A stretch of DNA of 64,000 nt from Chlorobium sp. N1. GTDB lineage: Bacteria; Bacteroidota; Chlorobiia; Chlorobiales; Chlorobiaceae. The position numbers were made by a program, and so were the translations under genes. Each line of letters begins with the position of its first letter. Position 1 is the stretch's first letter. Below are positions 13,739 to 23,704 of the stretch, piece after piece. The DNA is taken from the NCBI RefSeq assembly GCF_004332115.1, contig NZ_SJPA01000001.1, forward strand, positions 372,001 through 436,000, given 5' to 3'. Below the pieces are notes generated by a model. The model was not told the DNA's origin. It saw only the letters and a program-made list of their open reading frames with translations, and searched no databases.

Positions 13739-15931
13739 TCACTTCTTTTTCTTCGCGATAGCCCCCGGAAAATGGATGCGGCGGTAGGCGCCGCCGAAAA
13801 GGCGCCCGAAGCGCTCGAGGGTGTCGAGCCCCTTGCGGAAGGCGTTTTCCGGCACTGCGTCCTCTTCGCTCGGCGTCTGGACAGGCCAGAGCAGGATGAA
13901 GCTGTTCTTCTGGAAATACTTGCCGAGATGCGCGGCGATCCGCTCCATCCCCTCCTGGTAGGAGCGGCAGTGGCGGCGGCTCATGACGATGACGAGGCTG
14001 TCGTCCGGCTTCACCTCCCCCGAGAGCGCGAGGAAGTCGCTCCAGTCCCGGAAGTGCCGGTACTCCGCCTGCTGCACCGCCGAGCCCCAGCCCTCCTTCA
14101 GGGCGGAAATGGTCTCTCGGGTCGAATAGACCACCAGGGGAACCCCCGTGTTTTTGACGATGCTTGAAATCCTGCCGATCCAGAGCCTGAATCCGGCCTC
14201 GTATTCGGCCTCGGGAGGGACGATGAGGATGGTGCGCCTGACGGTGTCGAGCGGCTGCACCGGACGGTAGATGTATGTGGTGACGTTGCCGCGACGCAGG
14301 AGGGTTTCGGAGGCCTCGCCGAGGAAGCTGTCGCTGAGCCCGCTGCGCTTCTGGTGCAGGCCGAGGATGAGATCGGTGATCTTGTGCTCGCGGATGACGC
14401 CGGAGATGCCGTTGGTGACATCGCTGTCGAAACGCAGCAAGGGGATCAGGGCGTTGTCGGTCGAGCTTGCGGCGACCTCGGCCTTCTCCAGGATCTTCCG
14501 CCCGCTCTTTTCACCAGCCTCGTCGCTGACGCCCTCATCGGCGACATGGACGGCGTAGAGGCCTCCCGGGATTCTGGGCGACTTCAGGGTAACGCTGAGG
14601 TTGATGAGCTCGTCGACCTGGTCCGGACGCCGCAGAGGGATGAGGAAGCGCTCCTCGGGCGCCGGGCCCGGGGATGCAGAGGGTTTCTTCTCCTCCTCCT
14701 CGGCATCGGCCGCTTCGGCGACCTTCACGGCGGCCTTCTCGCCGACGATCGAAGCGATGGTGCAGCTGACCAGGATGAAGACGATGGTGCCGTCGAGGAT
14801 GCGCTCGTCGAGCAGGCGCACCGGAGCCCCGTCGACAGTGTAGCCGGTAACGATGCCGTAACCGATGAGGACCGTGGCGAGGGCGACGGCGGCGTGGGCG
14901 CCGATGAGGCCGTAGACGAGGTTGCGCTGGTCGGCGCTCAGGCGGAAGAACTTCTGGGTAAGCCGTGCCGAAAGGGATTTGGCGGCGACGGCCGAGGCGA
15001 TGAGCACGAGAGCGACCCAGATGCTGCGGAAGTCGCTGAAGAAGCTGCGGACGTTGATGAGCATGCCGACCCCGATGAGGAAGAACGGAATGAAGATCGC
15101 ATTGCCGACGAAACGGATGCGGTTCATGAGCGGCGAGGTGTGGGGAATCAGGCGGTTGAGGGCCAGGCCTGCGAAGAAAGCGCCGATGATGGGCTCGACG
15201 CCGGCCGCCTGGGCGAGGAACCCCGCCATGAAGACGAGAGACAGGACGAAGAGATACTGCAGGACGCTGTCGTCGAAGCGCTTGAAGAACCAGCGGGTGA
15301 TGGCGGGGAACGCCAGGAGCACGACAAGGGCGAAAAGGATGAGCGAAACGACCAGCCGGATCCAGAATGCGCTCGTGAGCGATCCGGACGACATGCCGGT
15401 CACGACGGCAAGCAGGAGGAGGGCGAAGGTGTCGGTGATGATGGTGCCGCCGACGGCGATGTTGACCGCACGGTCCTTGGCGATGCCGAGGCGGCTGACC
15501 GTCGGATAGAGGATGAGGGTGTGGGAAGCCAGGATGCTGCCGATGAGGGTGGCCGAGAGCACCGGCAGGCCGAGCAGGAACACCCCCGCGAAGAGGCCGA
15601 AACCGAGGGCGATGAAAAAGGTGTAGAGGCCGAAGATGCTGCTGTTGCGGGTGTTCTTGCGGAAGTCGACGACGTCGATCTCGAGTCCGGCCATGAACAT
15701 GATGTAGAGCAGGCCGACCGTACCGAAAAGCACGATGCTGCTGTCGCGGAGCATGAGGTTCAGGCCGTGGGGACCGACGGCGGCGCCGGCGATGATGAGG
15801 CTGATGAGGCTCGGGATCTTCAGCCGGGCCATGAGCAGCGGAGCGAAAAGGATGATGAGCAGGATCAGCGAATACTGCAGCACCGGGTTGCTGAGGGGAA
15901 GCGAGATGTCGACTGGACCCGTCAGGAGCAT
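13739..15931 (-). CDS. Kef/CPA2-type cation:proton antiporter with C-terminal universal-stress-like region
   Basis: The 730-residue protein has about twelve transmembrane segments in the first 410 residues (NPVLQYSLILLIILFAPLLM onward; GVEPIIGAFFAGLALNRLIP is the conserved CPA2 core). A soluble C-terminal half follows that contains UspA-like stretches (TDLILGLHQKRSGLSDSFLG). It probably exchanges Na+ or K+ for protons. The start chosen, ATG at 15931 (MLLTGPVDISLPL), begins just before the first membrane segment; the frame is open to 16102, but the extra residues look like untranslated leader. It is divergent from the SMR gene. Confidence 0.9.
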   Translation of the reverse strand: MLLTGPVDISLPLSNPVLQYSLILLIILFAPLLMARLKIPSLISLIIAGAAVGPHGLNLMLRDSSIVLFGTVGLLYIMFMAGLEIDVVDFRKNTRNSSIFGLYTFFIALGFGLFAGVFLLGLPVLSATLIGSILASHTLILYPTVSRLGIAKDRAVNIAVGGTIITDTFALLLLAVVTGMSSGSLTSAFWIRLVVSLILFALVVLLAFPAITRWFFKRFDDSVLQYLFVLSLVFMAGFLAQAAGVEPIIGAFFAGLALNRLIPHTSPLMNRIRFVGNAIFIPFFLIGVGMLINVRSFFSDFRSIWVALVLIASAVAAKSLSARLTQKFFRLSADQRNLVYGLIGAHAAVALATVLIGYGIVTGYTVDGAPVRLLDERILDGTIVFILVSCTIASIVGEKAAVKVAEAADAEEEEKKPSASPGPAPEERFLIPLRRPDQVDELINLSVTLKSPRIPGGLYAVHVADEGVSDEAGEKSGRKILEKAEVAASSTDNALIPLLRFDSDVTNGISGVIREHKITDLILGLHQKRSGLSDSFLGEASETLLRRGNVTTYIYRPVQPLDTVRRTILIVPPEAEYEAGFRLWIGRISSIVKNTGVPLVVYSTRETISALKEGWGSAVQQAEYRHFRDWSDFLALSGEVKPDDSLVIVMSRRHCRSYQEGMERIAAHLGKYFQKNSFILLWPVQTPSEEDAVPENAFRKGLDTLERFGRLFGGAYRRIHFPGAIAKKKK

Positions 15932-16096
15932 GTGGAATTCGTCATGAGTGTTCCCCCGCTCTGGAGGGTGGCTGATGCTACAGCTCAAATATGCACATCT
16001 TTTCAGCAGACGCCAAGCCGCCGACGACTGAAGAGAGAGTTCGTATATTGCACCCGGAAACCGGAAAAGACCCCTGAACGACACACCGCGAAGAGT

Positions 16097-16423
16097 ATGC
16101 ACTGGATAGCACTATTCATGGCCATCGCCACCGAAGTGGCCGGCACCACCTGCCTCAAGCTCTCGGAGGGGTTCACAAGACCCCTTCCGTCGCTTTTTGT
16201 CTTTATTTTTTACGTCCTCAGCTTTACCTTGCTCTCACAGGCGCTGAAGATCCTGCCCATCGGGATGACCTATGCCATCTGGGCCGGGCTCGGAACTGCG
16301 GCGGTCTCGCTCATCGGGGTCGTATGGTTCGCCGAAGCCCTCACCCCCATGAAACTCGTATTCCTTTCGCTCATCATCATCGGCGTCGCAGGTCTGCAGC
16401 TCTCACAGCAACACGGCGTGTAA
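16097..16423 (+). CDS. Small multidrug resistance (SMR/EmrE-family) transporter
   Basis: This is a 108-residue protein with four transmembrane segments (MHWIALFMAIATEVAGTTCL...). The essential membrane glutamate Glu13 lies in IATEVAGT, and the family motif YAIWAGLGTAAVSLIG is present. SMR proteins work as dual-topology dimers that exchange protons for cationic compounds. The sequence looks closer to EmrE/QacE than to guanidinium exporters, but this is not certain. TATATT at 16044-16049 may belong to its promoter. It is 8 bp upstream of proB and probably in one operon with it. Confidence 0.93.
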   Translation: MHWIALFMAIATEVAGTTCLKLSEGFTRPLPSLFVFIFYVLSFTLLSQALKILPIGMTYAIWAGLGTAAVSLIGVVWFAEALTPMKLVFLSLIIIGVAGLQLSQQHGV

Positions 16424-16431
16424 CAACTGAC

Positions 16432-17520
16432 ATGAAACAGGCACCCCCCATCTACCGCAAAATCGTCGTCAAGGTCGGCACGAACGTCATCACCGCCAAA
16501 GACGGCAGGCTCGACCCGGCGATCATCGCCGAGCTGACCCGTGGCATCGCCGAACTTGCAGGTGAGGGCGTGCGGGTGATCCTCGTCTCCTCGGGCGCCG
16601 TCGGAGCCGGCCGCAGCATCGTCAGGCCATCGGCCGCCATGACGACGGTCGAAGCCCGCCAGGTGCTTGCCGCGACCGGCCAGATCCGGCTCGTCAACGC
16701 CTACGCCGACCGCTTCGAGGAACACGGCATGCTGGCCGCGCAGATCCTCGTCACCCGCGAGGACTTCCGCGACCGGCAGCACTACCTCAACATGCGCACC
16801 TGCCTCACGGCGCTGCTCCAGCAGAAGATCGTCCCCATCGTCAACGAGAACGACGCGGTCGCCGTGACCGAACTCATGTTCACCGACAACGACGAGCTCT
16901 CCGGCCTCATCGCCTCGATGATGCAGGTCGACGCCCACATCATCCTCTCCAACGTGGACGGGCTCTACGACCTCTCGGGAGAGGAGAAGAAGCTCATCGC
17001 GGAGGTCGACCCCTCATCGAAAGACTTCAGCCGGTTCATCCGGCCGACCAAATCGGAGTTCGGCCGCGGCGGCATGCTCACCAAGTGCAACATCGCCCAC
17101 AAACTCTCCCGTCTCGGCATCACCGTCCACATCGCCAACGGCACCACTCCCGGCGTCCTGCAGTCGATCGTCCGCGGCGAAGCCGCCGGAACACGCTTCC
17201 GGGCCCGGAAGCCGGAGCACGGCCGCAAGCAGTGGATCGCCCACAGCGAGGGGCTCGAGAAAGGCGCCGTCGTCGTCAACGAGGGGGCACTGGCCGCACT
17301 CACCTCGGGCGAGCGCGCAAACAGCCTCCTGCCGGTCGGCGTCACCGCGGTGGAGGGCTCGTTCTCGAAAGGCGACGTGATCCGCATCTGCACGGAGGAC
17401 GGAAGGACCGTCGGCTACGGCATGGCCGGCTGCGGCGACGAGAAGGCCCGCGCCGCAATGGGAAAGAAGGGCGAGAAACCCGTGGTCCACTACGATTACC
17501 TCTACATCAAGCCCGAGTAA
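16432..17520 (+). CDS. proB: Glutamate 5-kinase
   Basis: The 362-residue enzyme phosphorylates glutamate in the first step of proline synthesis. The amino-acid-kinase domain (about 1-255) shows KIVVKVGTNVIT, LVSSGAVGAG, IVNENDAVAV and DNDELSGLIA. The C-terminal PUA domain (about 275-345) contains EGLEKGAVVVNEGALAAL. The start at 16432 (MKQAPPIYRKIVVKVG) gives the usual length. proA lies 1.66 kb downstream, separated by the DUF3800 insert and a phnA-like gene, so the usual proBA pair is interrupted. Confidence 0.97.
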   Translation: MKQAPPIYRKIVVKVGTNVITAKDGRLDPAIIAELTRGIAELAGEGVRVILVSSGAVGAGRSIVRPSAAMTTVEARQVLAATGQIRLVNAYADRFEEHGMLAAQILVTREDFRDRQHYLNMRTCLTALLQQKIVPIVNENDAVAVTELMFTDNDELSGLIASMMQVDAHIILSNVDGLYDLSGEEKKLIAEVDPSSKDFSRFIRPTKSEFGRGGMLTKCNIAHKLSRLGITVHIANGTTPGVLQSIVRGEAAGTRFRARKPEHGRKQWIAHSEGLEKGAVVVNEGALAALTSGERANSLLPVGVTAVEGSFSKGDVIRICTEDGRTVGYGMAGCGDEKARAAMGKKGEKPVVHYDYLYIKPE

Positions 17521-17655
17521 GCGGGAGCGAAGACAACTGTATCGAAAATAGTTTGGTTTACACTATGGAGTGGCTTAAATTACAGCCAATGACTCTCTGG
17601 AGTCAGATGGGCAACGCCCCGGGGTTTGCGCATAGCTGGCAAGCCGACATGTATT

Positions 17656-18513
17656 TCAAAAGGCCTGAGGAGACTCGGGCCTTTGTTTTTTCACCCCATT
17701 TCCATCGAAACAGCTATACTTGATGCCGAGAATAGGCCGCTCACTCCGACTCACATGACAATCAATGAGCTTGCCATGAGCAATCAGATCACAGTATGGC
17801 GGATACGTCATCTGGAATCCCCCCTTTGCCATCGGATAGAGCAGAAGATCTGCCACTTGGGCAAGCGGATTCGCCTTTTTTACCCGCTTGGCATCTCCGG
17901 AAATAATCCTGCAATAATCTGTGGCAGCCAATGGCTGGCATCCATTTGAAGTGGCAGCATTGAACGGGTTCCCATTCCTTTTCAGATCGCGCAAATACGA
18001 AGCGATATCCCGATCCTCGCGCTTACCCGATTCCTCAAAATGAATCTCCAGGCGCCGGCCATTCATTCCCGAGAACTTGGCCGCCCGTTCCGTCAAAATA
18101 CAGAATGCCGTCCTGCACATTTGCAAGATCCTATCATCATATCGCTGTTTGTACCGTTCAACATAACCGGATCTGTGGACGACACAAGCAATACCGATAA
18201 CAGGCAGGCACATAAGGTGCTGATTGAGCTCGGAAAAAAAGACATCCCTATCCGGAGAATCCTTCAGCCAACCGAATTTTCCATAGCCACCTCGAATTTT
18301 CGTTGAATGAAGCGGATAGTCAATCCCCCATTTATCCAGAAAAGCATTGTGAGTGTTATTGAGGGCACGGACATCCTCCCCCTTCACGAGAACCCCTCCC
18401 AGAGCAAACCAATCCATGGAATCGCGGCGAATGTTGCCCCGTGTGTGGTCAGGATTCCTACTCCCGCTGTCATCGAAGCAGAGAATATATTTTCCGCTCG
18501 ATCCTGAATCCAT
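17656..18513 (-). CDS. DUF3800-domain protein on a lower-G+C insert
   Basis: The 285-residue protein has the DUF3800 pattern: an N-terminal acidic motif with Asp14 and Asp15 (LCFDDSGS), a Gly-rich GGVLVKGED and a late VADLLLYPMAKG. DUF3800 is often viewed as an RNase H-like nuclease and is common near mobile and defence genes, but it has no proven general function. Codons here are visibly richer in A and T than in neighbours, and the gene sits between proB and proA, which are normally close. No transposase or clear target repeat is seen. It is probably an acquired gene. Confidence 0.8.
   Translation of the reverse strand: MDSGSSGKYILCFDDSGSRNPDHTRGNIRRDSMDWFALGGVLVKGEDVRALNNTHNAFLDKWGIDYPLHSTKIRGGYGKFGWLKDSPDRDVFFSELNQHLMCLPVIGIACVVHRSGYVERYKQRYDDRILQMCRTAFCILTERAAKFSGMNGRRLEIHFEESGKREDRDIASYLRDLKRNGNPFNAATSNGCQPLAATDYCRIISGDAKRVKKANPLAQVADLLLYPMAKGGFQMTYPPYCDLIAHGKLIDCHVSRSERPILGIKYSCFDGNGVKKQRPESPQAF
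17658..17691 (+). terminator. Candidate terminator downstream of proB
   Basis: AAAGGCCTGAG pairs with CTCGGGCCTTT around GAGA, with one mismatch, and TGTTTTTTC follows. It overlaps the 3' end of the opposite-strand DUF3800 gene, so part of that gene's C-terminus is encoded by the hairpin. Confidence 0.65.
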
Positions 18514-18764
18514 TTACATATAACGCTTGCGTCACAGGAAGTACAAATAAACCACTTAACAAAACACACAAAAATCAGCCACAGGAAAGCGAAAAGATTC
18601 GTAAAAGAACGCTTCACGAATAGCAATCAATAGGAACCGGACCCACGAGGGTGTAGCAAAAGGCCGAAATGAAATGTAACTTGGGGTTTTTTACGGGCCC
18701 GTCTCCAGCCGGGCATGCCAACCATGCCGACCGGGCCTCATGAAACCCACAAGAAGAGATCGAT
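18514..18764. other. Intergenic region, A+T-rich next to the DUF3800 gene
   Basis: The first 150 bp have low G+C like the DUF3800 gene, with A-rich stretches. The last 60 bp return to the local composition. No gene, tRNA, insertion-sequence end or strong hairpin was recognised. The composition change near 18680 may mark one edge of the insert. Confidence 0.4.
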
Positions 18765-19103
18765 ATGAGCACCCTCCCCAACTGCCCCAAATGCAACTCC
18801 GAATACACCTATGAGAACGGCGCCCTCCTCGTCTGTCCCGAATGCGGCCACGAGTGGACGCCGGGCGAAGCCGCCCCGGAAGAGGGCACGAGGGTGTGGA
18901 AAGACGCCAACGGCAACGTCCTGCAGGACGGAGACACCGTCACCGTCATCAAGGACCTGAAGGTCAAGGGCGCCTCTTCGCCGATCAAGGGCGGCACGAA
19001 GGTGAAAAACATCCGCCTCGTCGAGGGCGACCACGACATCGACTGCCGGATCGAAGGGTTCGGGGCGATGCAGCTGAAATCGGAATTCGTCCGGAAAGCC
19101 TGA
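18765..19103 (+). CDS. yjdM: PhnA/YjdM-family zinc-ribbon protein
   Basis: The 112-residue protein has an N-terminal zinc ribbon (Cys7-X2-Cys10 ... Cys24-X2-Cys27, NCPKCNSEY and VCPECGHEW) and the KOW-like C-terminal domain of the PhnA/YjdM family ([20 protein letters not shown]). The name alkylphosphonate-utilisation protein is historical: the gene is often found outside phn operons and its biochemical role is unclear. It is followed by proA after 77 bp on the same strand. Confidence 0.93.
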   Translation: MSTLPNCPKCNSEYTYENGALLVCPECGHEWTPGEAAPEEGTRVWKDANGNVLQDGDTVTVIKDLKVKGASSPIKGGTKVKNIRLVEGDHDIDCRIEGFGAMQLKSEFVRKA

Positions 19104-19180
19104 ACGCCGAAGGCCAGGACATCGTTACCTGTACTTCACCGCTTCGTTACCACCTGAACCCCCGCAAGGAAACAGACAAG

Positions 19181-20443
19181 ATGACCCTGCACGACACCAT
19201 CATGGAACGGCTCGATGCCGTCCGGGAAGCGAGCCGCCGGCTCGTCACCCTCAGCGACAGCGAAATCAACGAGATCCTCCTCGACCTTGCCGGACGCATT
19301 CCGGAGCACGCACCGGCAATCCTCGAAGCCAACAAAATGGACCTCGGGAGAATGGAGCGCACAAACCCGATGTACGACCGGCTGCTCCTCGACGAAAAGC
19401 GCCTCGAGGGAATTGCCGCCGACATGCGAAGCGTCGCCTCGCTCCCCTCTCCCCTCGACATCACGCTCGAGGAACGCACGCTCGAAAGCGGACTCGGACT
19501 CCGCAAGGCCTCCGCGCCGATCGGCGTCATCGGCATCATCTACGAAGCGCGCCCCAACGTCACCTTCGACGTCTTCGCGCTCTGCCTGAAATCCGGCAAC
19601 GCCACGGTGCTCAAGGGCGGCAGCGACGCCGATGCCTCGAACCGCGCGATTGCCGAACTCATCCACAGCGTGCTCCGGGACCACGGCCAGAGCACCGACA
19701 CCCTCTACCTGCTGCCGTCCGAACGCGAAGCGGCGACCATCATGATGGGAGCGGTCGGCATGATCGACATGATCATCCCCCGGGGCAGCCAGAAGCTGAT
19801 CGAGCACGTGCGCAATACCGCAAAGGTCCCCGTCATCGAAACCGGTGCCGGCATCGTCCACACGTACGTCGACCGTGCCGCCGACCTCGAAATGGCGAAG
19901 GCCGTCGTGGAGAACGCCAAGACACGGCGTCCGAGCGTCTGCAACGCCCTCGACACCCTCATCGTCCACAACTCGCGCCTCCCGGATCTCGGCGAGCTCT
20001 GCCGGCCGCTCGCAGAGCACCAGGTCATCATCCATGCCGACGAGCCCTCCTACCTCCAGCTGCTTTCCTCCTACCCAGAAGAGCTCCTCAAGCGTGCCAC
20101 ACAGGAACATTTCGGCACGGAGTTCCTCTCGCTGCAGATGTCGGTGAAAACCGTCGACAGCCTCGACGGGGCACTCGAGCATATCGCACGCTACAGCTCC
20201 CGGCACAGCGAGGCCGTCATCACCGAGGACCAGTCGGTGAAAACGGAGTTCTTCCGGCGGGTCGATGCGGCGGTGCTCTACCACAACGCCTCGACGGCCT
20301 TCACCGACGGGGCGCAGTTCGGACTCGGCGCCGAGATCGGCATCAGCACCCAGAAACTCCACGCCAGGGGCCCCATGGGACTCCGCGAGCTCACCACCTA
20401 CAAGTGGCTGATCGAGGGCCAGGGACAGACCAGGCCCCTATGA
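19181..20443 (+). CDS. proA: Gamma-glutamyl phosphate reductase
   Basis: The 420-residue NADPH-dependent enzyme reduces gamma-glutamyl phosphate to glutamate semialdehyde, step two of proline synthesis. The catalytic Cys254 lies in [15 protein letters not shown], and the conserved [12 protein letters not shown] and [12 protein letters not shown] are present. The start at 19181 ([18 protein letters not shown]) gives the normal length. Its stop overlaps the next start (ATGA), so it is translationally coupled to the lolD-like gene. Confidence 0.97.
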   Translation: MTLHDTIMERLDAVREASRRLVTLSDSEINEILLDLAGRIPEHAPAILEANKMDLGRMERTNPMYDRLLLDEKRLEGIAADMRSVASLPSPLDITLEERTLESGLGLRKASAPIGVIGIIYEARPNVTFDVFALCLKSGNATVLKGGSDADASNRAIAELIHSVLRDHGQSTDTLYLLPSEREAATIMMGAVGMIDMIIPRGSQKLIEHVRNTAKVPVIETGAGIVHTYVDRAADLEMAKAVVENAKTRRPSVCNALDTLIVHNSRLPDLGELCRPLAEHQVIIHADEPSYLQLLSSYPEELLKRATQEHFGTEFLSLQMSVKTVDSLDGALEHIARYSSRHSEAVITEDQSVKTEFFRRVDAAVLYHNASTAFTDGAQFGLGAEIGISTQKLHARGPMGLRELTTYKWLIEGQGQTRPL

Positions 20444-21147
20444 GCACGCTCTTCGAAGCCAGGGGCATCACGAAATCCTACGCCCTTCCGGGCCGGGAAC
20501 CGCTTCATATTCTCCGCGAAACCGACATCGAAGCCCGGGAGGGCGAGATGATCACCATCATCGGGGCCTCCGGCAGCGGCAAGACGACGCTGCTCAACAT
20601 GCTCGGCACGCTCGATTCGCCCGACGGCGGCACCATCCGCTTCGAGGGAGAGGAGATTTTCGGCGGCGGGCGGTACCACATGACAAAAAAAGAGCTCGCG
20701 CGCTTCCGCAACCGCCGGATCGGGTTCGTCTTCCAGTTCCACCACCTCCTCTCCGATTTCACCGCGCTCGAGAACGTCGCCATGGCGGAGTTCATCGCCA
20801 CGAACCGGCTGCAGCCTGCAAAGGAACGCGCCGGGGAACTGCTCGAGGGACTCGGCCTTTCAGAGCGGCTCAACCATCTCCCCTCGGAGCTTTCGGGAGG
20901 CGAACAGCAGCGGGTGGCCATCGCCCGCGCGCTCATGAACCGGCCGAAACTGGTGCTCGCCGACGAGCCGAGCGGCAACCTCGACAGCGAAAACAGCCTG
21001 CGCCTCTACGAGCTGATGGCCGGACTCTCGAAAGAGCACCGGACCTCCTTCATCATTGTCACCCACAACGAAACTTACGCCGGCATGTCCGACCGCTGCC
21101 TCAGGATGCAGGGCGGCCGGCTCAACCCCTGCCTCCTGCAGGACTGA
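20440..21147 (+). CDS. lolD: LolD-like ABC transporter ATP-binding protein
   Basis: The 235-residue ATPase has Walker [10 protein letters not shown] (residues 42-50), signature ELSGGEQQR, Walker [13 protein letters not shown] and an H-loop VTHNE. The [18 protein letters not shown] segment is typical of the LolD/MacB/FtsE group that powers lipoprotein release or efflux from the inner membrane. No membrane partner (LolC/LolE) is adjacent, so the exact role is open. The ATG overlaps the proA stop by the ATGA pattern. Confidence 0.88.
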   Translation: MSTLFEARGITKSYALPGREPLHILRETDIEAREGEMITIIGASGSGKTTLLNMLGTLDSPDGGTIRFEGEEIFGGGRYHMTKKELARFRNRRIGFVFQFHHLLSDFTALENVAMAEFIATNRLQPAKERAGELLEGLGLSERLNHLPSELSGGEQQRVAIARALMNRPKLVLADEPSGNLDSENSLRLYELMAGLSKEHRTSFIIVTHNETYAGMSDRCLRMQGGRLNPCLLQD

Positions 21148-21160
21148 CCCCATAGACCGC

Positions 21161-22483
21161 ATGCAAACCGCCAACCCGCACCGCCTCGGGCCGATCACGC
21201 TCGCCGACGGAGTCCTGCCGAAAAACGCCTGGACCTTCCTTTACGCCGCATTCGTCTCTATCGGCCTCGTCACCTTCATCTCCATCGGCCAGGCCTACAT
21301 CCTCAACGAGCACCTCCATATCCCGATCGAAGAGCAGGGCACCATCAGCGGCAACCTGGTCTTCTGGACCGAGGTCGTCGCCCTGCTCTTCTTCGTGCCG
21401 GCCGGGGTCGTGATGGACCGCATCGGCCGCAAACCGGTCTACATCGCCGGCATGCTGCTGCTCGCCCTGGCCTACAGCATCTACCCCTACGCCCAAAGCG
21501 TCGCGGCCCTCACCCTCGGCCGCATCGTCTACGCCCTCGGCATCGTCGCCGTCACGGCAGGCCTTGCGACCGTCATGGTCGACTATCCGGCCGAACGCTC
21601 GAGAGGCAAGCTCATCGCCGTGACCGGCTTCCTCAACGGGCTGGGCATCGTGACCCTCAACCAGTTCTTCGGTTCCATGCCCGAAAAGCTCATCGCCCGC
21701 GGCATGACCGGCATCGAAGCCGGCACCGTGGCCCACCTCGGCATCGCCGCCCTCGCTCTCGTGACGGCGCTCATCCTCTCCTTCGGGCTGAAGGGGGGAA
21801 CGCCGGTGCAAAGAGAGGAGCGCCCTGCGCTCGGCACCCTCATGAAAAGCGGCATCGCCTACGCCCGCAACCCCCGCATCATGCTCTCCTACGGCGCGGC
21901 CTTCGTCGCCCGCGGCGACCAGTCGATCATCGGCACATTCCTGCCGCTCTGGGGAACGACGGCCGGCATCGCCATGGGGATGGAACCGGCGGAAGCGGTG
22001 AAGAAAGGCACCCTCATCTTCATCATCTCGCAGGCGGCCGCGCTGCTCTGGGCGCCCATCATCGGCCCGCTCATCGACCGCTGGAACCGGGTGACGGCGC
22101 TTACGGTATGCATGGGGCTGGCCACCCTCGGCTACCTCTCGCTCATCCTCATCGAAAACCCGCACGAAGGGTACTCGACGATCTTCTTCGTCCTGCTCGG
22201 CATCGGACAGATCAGCTCCTTCCTCGGGGCGCAGTCGCTCATCGGCCAGGAGGCGCCGAAAGCGGAGCGGGGATCGGTAATCGGGATGTTCAACATCAGC
22301 GGGGCGGTGGGCATCCTCATCATCACCACCCTCGGCGGCAGGATGTTCGACCTGTTCAGCCCGAAGGCCCCGTTCCTCGTGGTCGGGGCCATCAACATGC
22401 TGGTGATGCTCGCAGGAATCTACGTAAGAATGAAAGCCCCCGGAACGGGGGCCCACACGGAAGATGAGGCGGTTGCCGGCTGA
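21161..22483 (+). CDS. Major facilitator superfamily transporter
   Basis: The 440-residue protein has about twelve hydrophobic segments. The MFS loop motif between helices 2 and 3 is present (PAGVVMDRIGRKPVY), with a second copy-like loop IGPLIDRWNRVTA after helix 8. The start at 21161 (MQTANPHRLGPITL) follows the lolD-like gene by 13 bp, so it closes the proA/lolD-like/MFS operon. The substrate cannot be deduced; the family includes drug, sugar and metabolite carriers. It ends 3 bp from the convergent aminotransferase gene. Confidence 0.9.
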   Translation: MQTANPHRLGPITLADGVLPKNAWTFLYAAFVSIGLVTFISIGQAYILNEHLHIPIEEQGTISGNLVFWTEVVALLFFVPAGVVMDRIGRKPVYIAGMLLLALAYSIYPYAQSVAALTLGRIVYALGIVAVTAGLATVMVDYPAERSRGKLIAVTGFLNGLGIVTLNQFFGSMPEKLIARGMTGIEAGTVAHLGIAALALVTALILSFGLKGGTPVQREERPALGTLMKSGIAYARNPRIMLSYGAAFVARGDQSIIGTFLPLWGTTAGIAMGMEPAEAVKKGTLIFIISQAAALLWAPIIGPLIDRWNRVTALTVCMGLATLGYLSLILIENPHEGYSTIFFVLLGIGQISSFLGAQSLIGQEAPKAERGSVIGMFNISGAVGILIITTLGGRMFDLFSPKAPFLVVGAINMLVMLAGIYVRMKAPGTGAHTEDEAVAG

Positions 22484-22486
22484 GCC

Positions 22487-23599
22487 TCAGGCGAGGATGA
22501 CGGAAGCGACCCGCTCGATCTCCTCCTCCTTGAGGTAGGGGTGCATCGGCAGGGAGAAGACCCGCGAGGCCATGTCCTCCGTGACGGGGAAGTCGCCGGT
22601 CCTGTAGCCGAGGCCCGCATACGCCTCCTGCAGGTGCAGGGGGATCTTGTAGTAGATGACCGAGGGGATGCCCTCCTTCTGGAGCGCGCCCATCAGCTGC
22701 TCGCGATCTTTTCCGTCGCGTGCAAGCACCGAGTACTGCGCCCATGCCGAGCGGCTCCCTTCGGGAACCGACGGCACCCTAACCCGCCCTTCGAGGCGGC
22801 TCGAGTAGGCTGCGGCCACCCGGTCGCGCATCTCAAGCTCTTCGGGGAAGATCTCGAGTTTTTCGAGCAGGACGGCCGCCTGCATGGAATCGAGCCGTCC
22901 GTTCACGCCGATGCGCACGTTGCTGTACTTGTCGGCGCCTCCTCCGTGCACGCGAACCGACACCATCAGTTCGGCAAGCTCGTCGTCGTCGGTGAAGATC
23001 GCCCCTCCGTCACCCCAGCAGCCAAGAGGCTTGGCCGGGAAGAAGGAGGTGGCGCCGACCTGGCCGAACGCGCCGGCCATCCGGCCATCCTGCGAACCGC
23101 CGAAACCCTGGCAGGCGTCCTCGAGGATCCAGAGCCCGAGACGGCGGGCCTCCGGCTCGAGGCGGCGGTAGTCGGCCGGGAGGCCGAAGAGGTCGACGGG
23201 AATCAGGGCTTTGGGTTCAAGGCCTTTCCTCCGGGCCTCCTCCACGCCTTTCTCAAGCAGCGAAGGATCGATGTTGAAGCTCTCCGGCTCGATGTCGACG
23301 AAAACCGGCGTGGCGCCGGTGAGGCTCACCACCTCGGCCGTGGCCACGAAGGTGAAGGGGGTGGTCAGGACCGCGTCTCCGGGGCCGATCCCTTTCGCCA
23401 TGAGAGCGATGAGCAGCGCGTCGGTGCCCGAAGAGCAGGAGAGGCAGTGCTTCGTGCCCGCATAGGCCGCCAGCTTCGACTCGAGCTCGGCCACTTCGGG
23501 GCCCATGATGAACTGCACGCGGTCCACGATGGACTCGAGACGGGCCATGACGGCGCCGCGGATCCGGTCTTTCTGGGTTGCAAGGTCGATGAATTGCAT
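22487..23599 (-). CDS. DegT/DnrJ/EryC1-family sugar aminotransferase
   Basis: The 370-residue PLP enzyme has the Schiff-base Lys190 (SFFPAKPLGCWGDGG), the PLP-ring Asp161 (ILEDACQGFG) and the phosphate-binding SSGTDAL. The family transfers an amino group to keto-sugar nucleotides used in lipopolysaccharide or capsule. Overall pattern is closest to WbpE-type 3-aminotransferases, an inference from memory of the family. The start at 23599 (MQFIDLATQKDRI) matches relatives. It has no other sugar gene beside it. Confidence 0.92.
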   Translation of the reverse strand: MQFIDLATQKDRIRGAVMARLESIVDRVQFIMGPEVAELESKLAAYAGTKHCLSCSSGTDALLIALMAKGIGPGDAVLTTPFTFVATAEVVSLTGATPVFVDIEPESFNIDPSLLEKGVEEARRKGLEPKALIPVDLFGLPADYRRLEPEARRLGLWILEDACQGFGGSQDGRMAGAFGQVGATSFFPAKPLGCWGDGGAIFTDDDELAELMVSVRVHGGGADKYSNVRIGVNGRLDSMQAAVLLEKLEIFPEELEMRDRVAAAYSSRLEGRVRVPSVPEGSRSAWAQYSVLARDGKDREQLMGALQKEGIPSVIYYKIPLHLQEAYAGLGYRTGDFPVTEDMASRVFSLPMHPYLKEEEIERVASVILA

Positions 23600-23704
23600 G
23601 GCGGTACGGGGTTGAACGGTTGAAGGCAGATCAAAAAAACTGTTTTTCAAAGTACGGATTCCGCGCATTCTTCACCACCCCAAAATACGCCCATCCCTGA
23701 ACCC

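Noticed and set aside
14354-16096. Long plus-strand frame leading into the SMR protein
   Set aside because: It is antisense to the antiporter gene and rich in Asp/Glu/Gly/Arg. Only the last 108 codons, from 16097, match a family.
17521-18764. Insertion sequence or prophage fragment around the DUF3800 gene
   Set aside because: No transposase, integrase, inverted ends or target duplication could be found; only composition and position suggest transfer.
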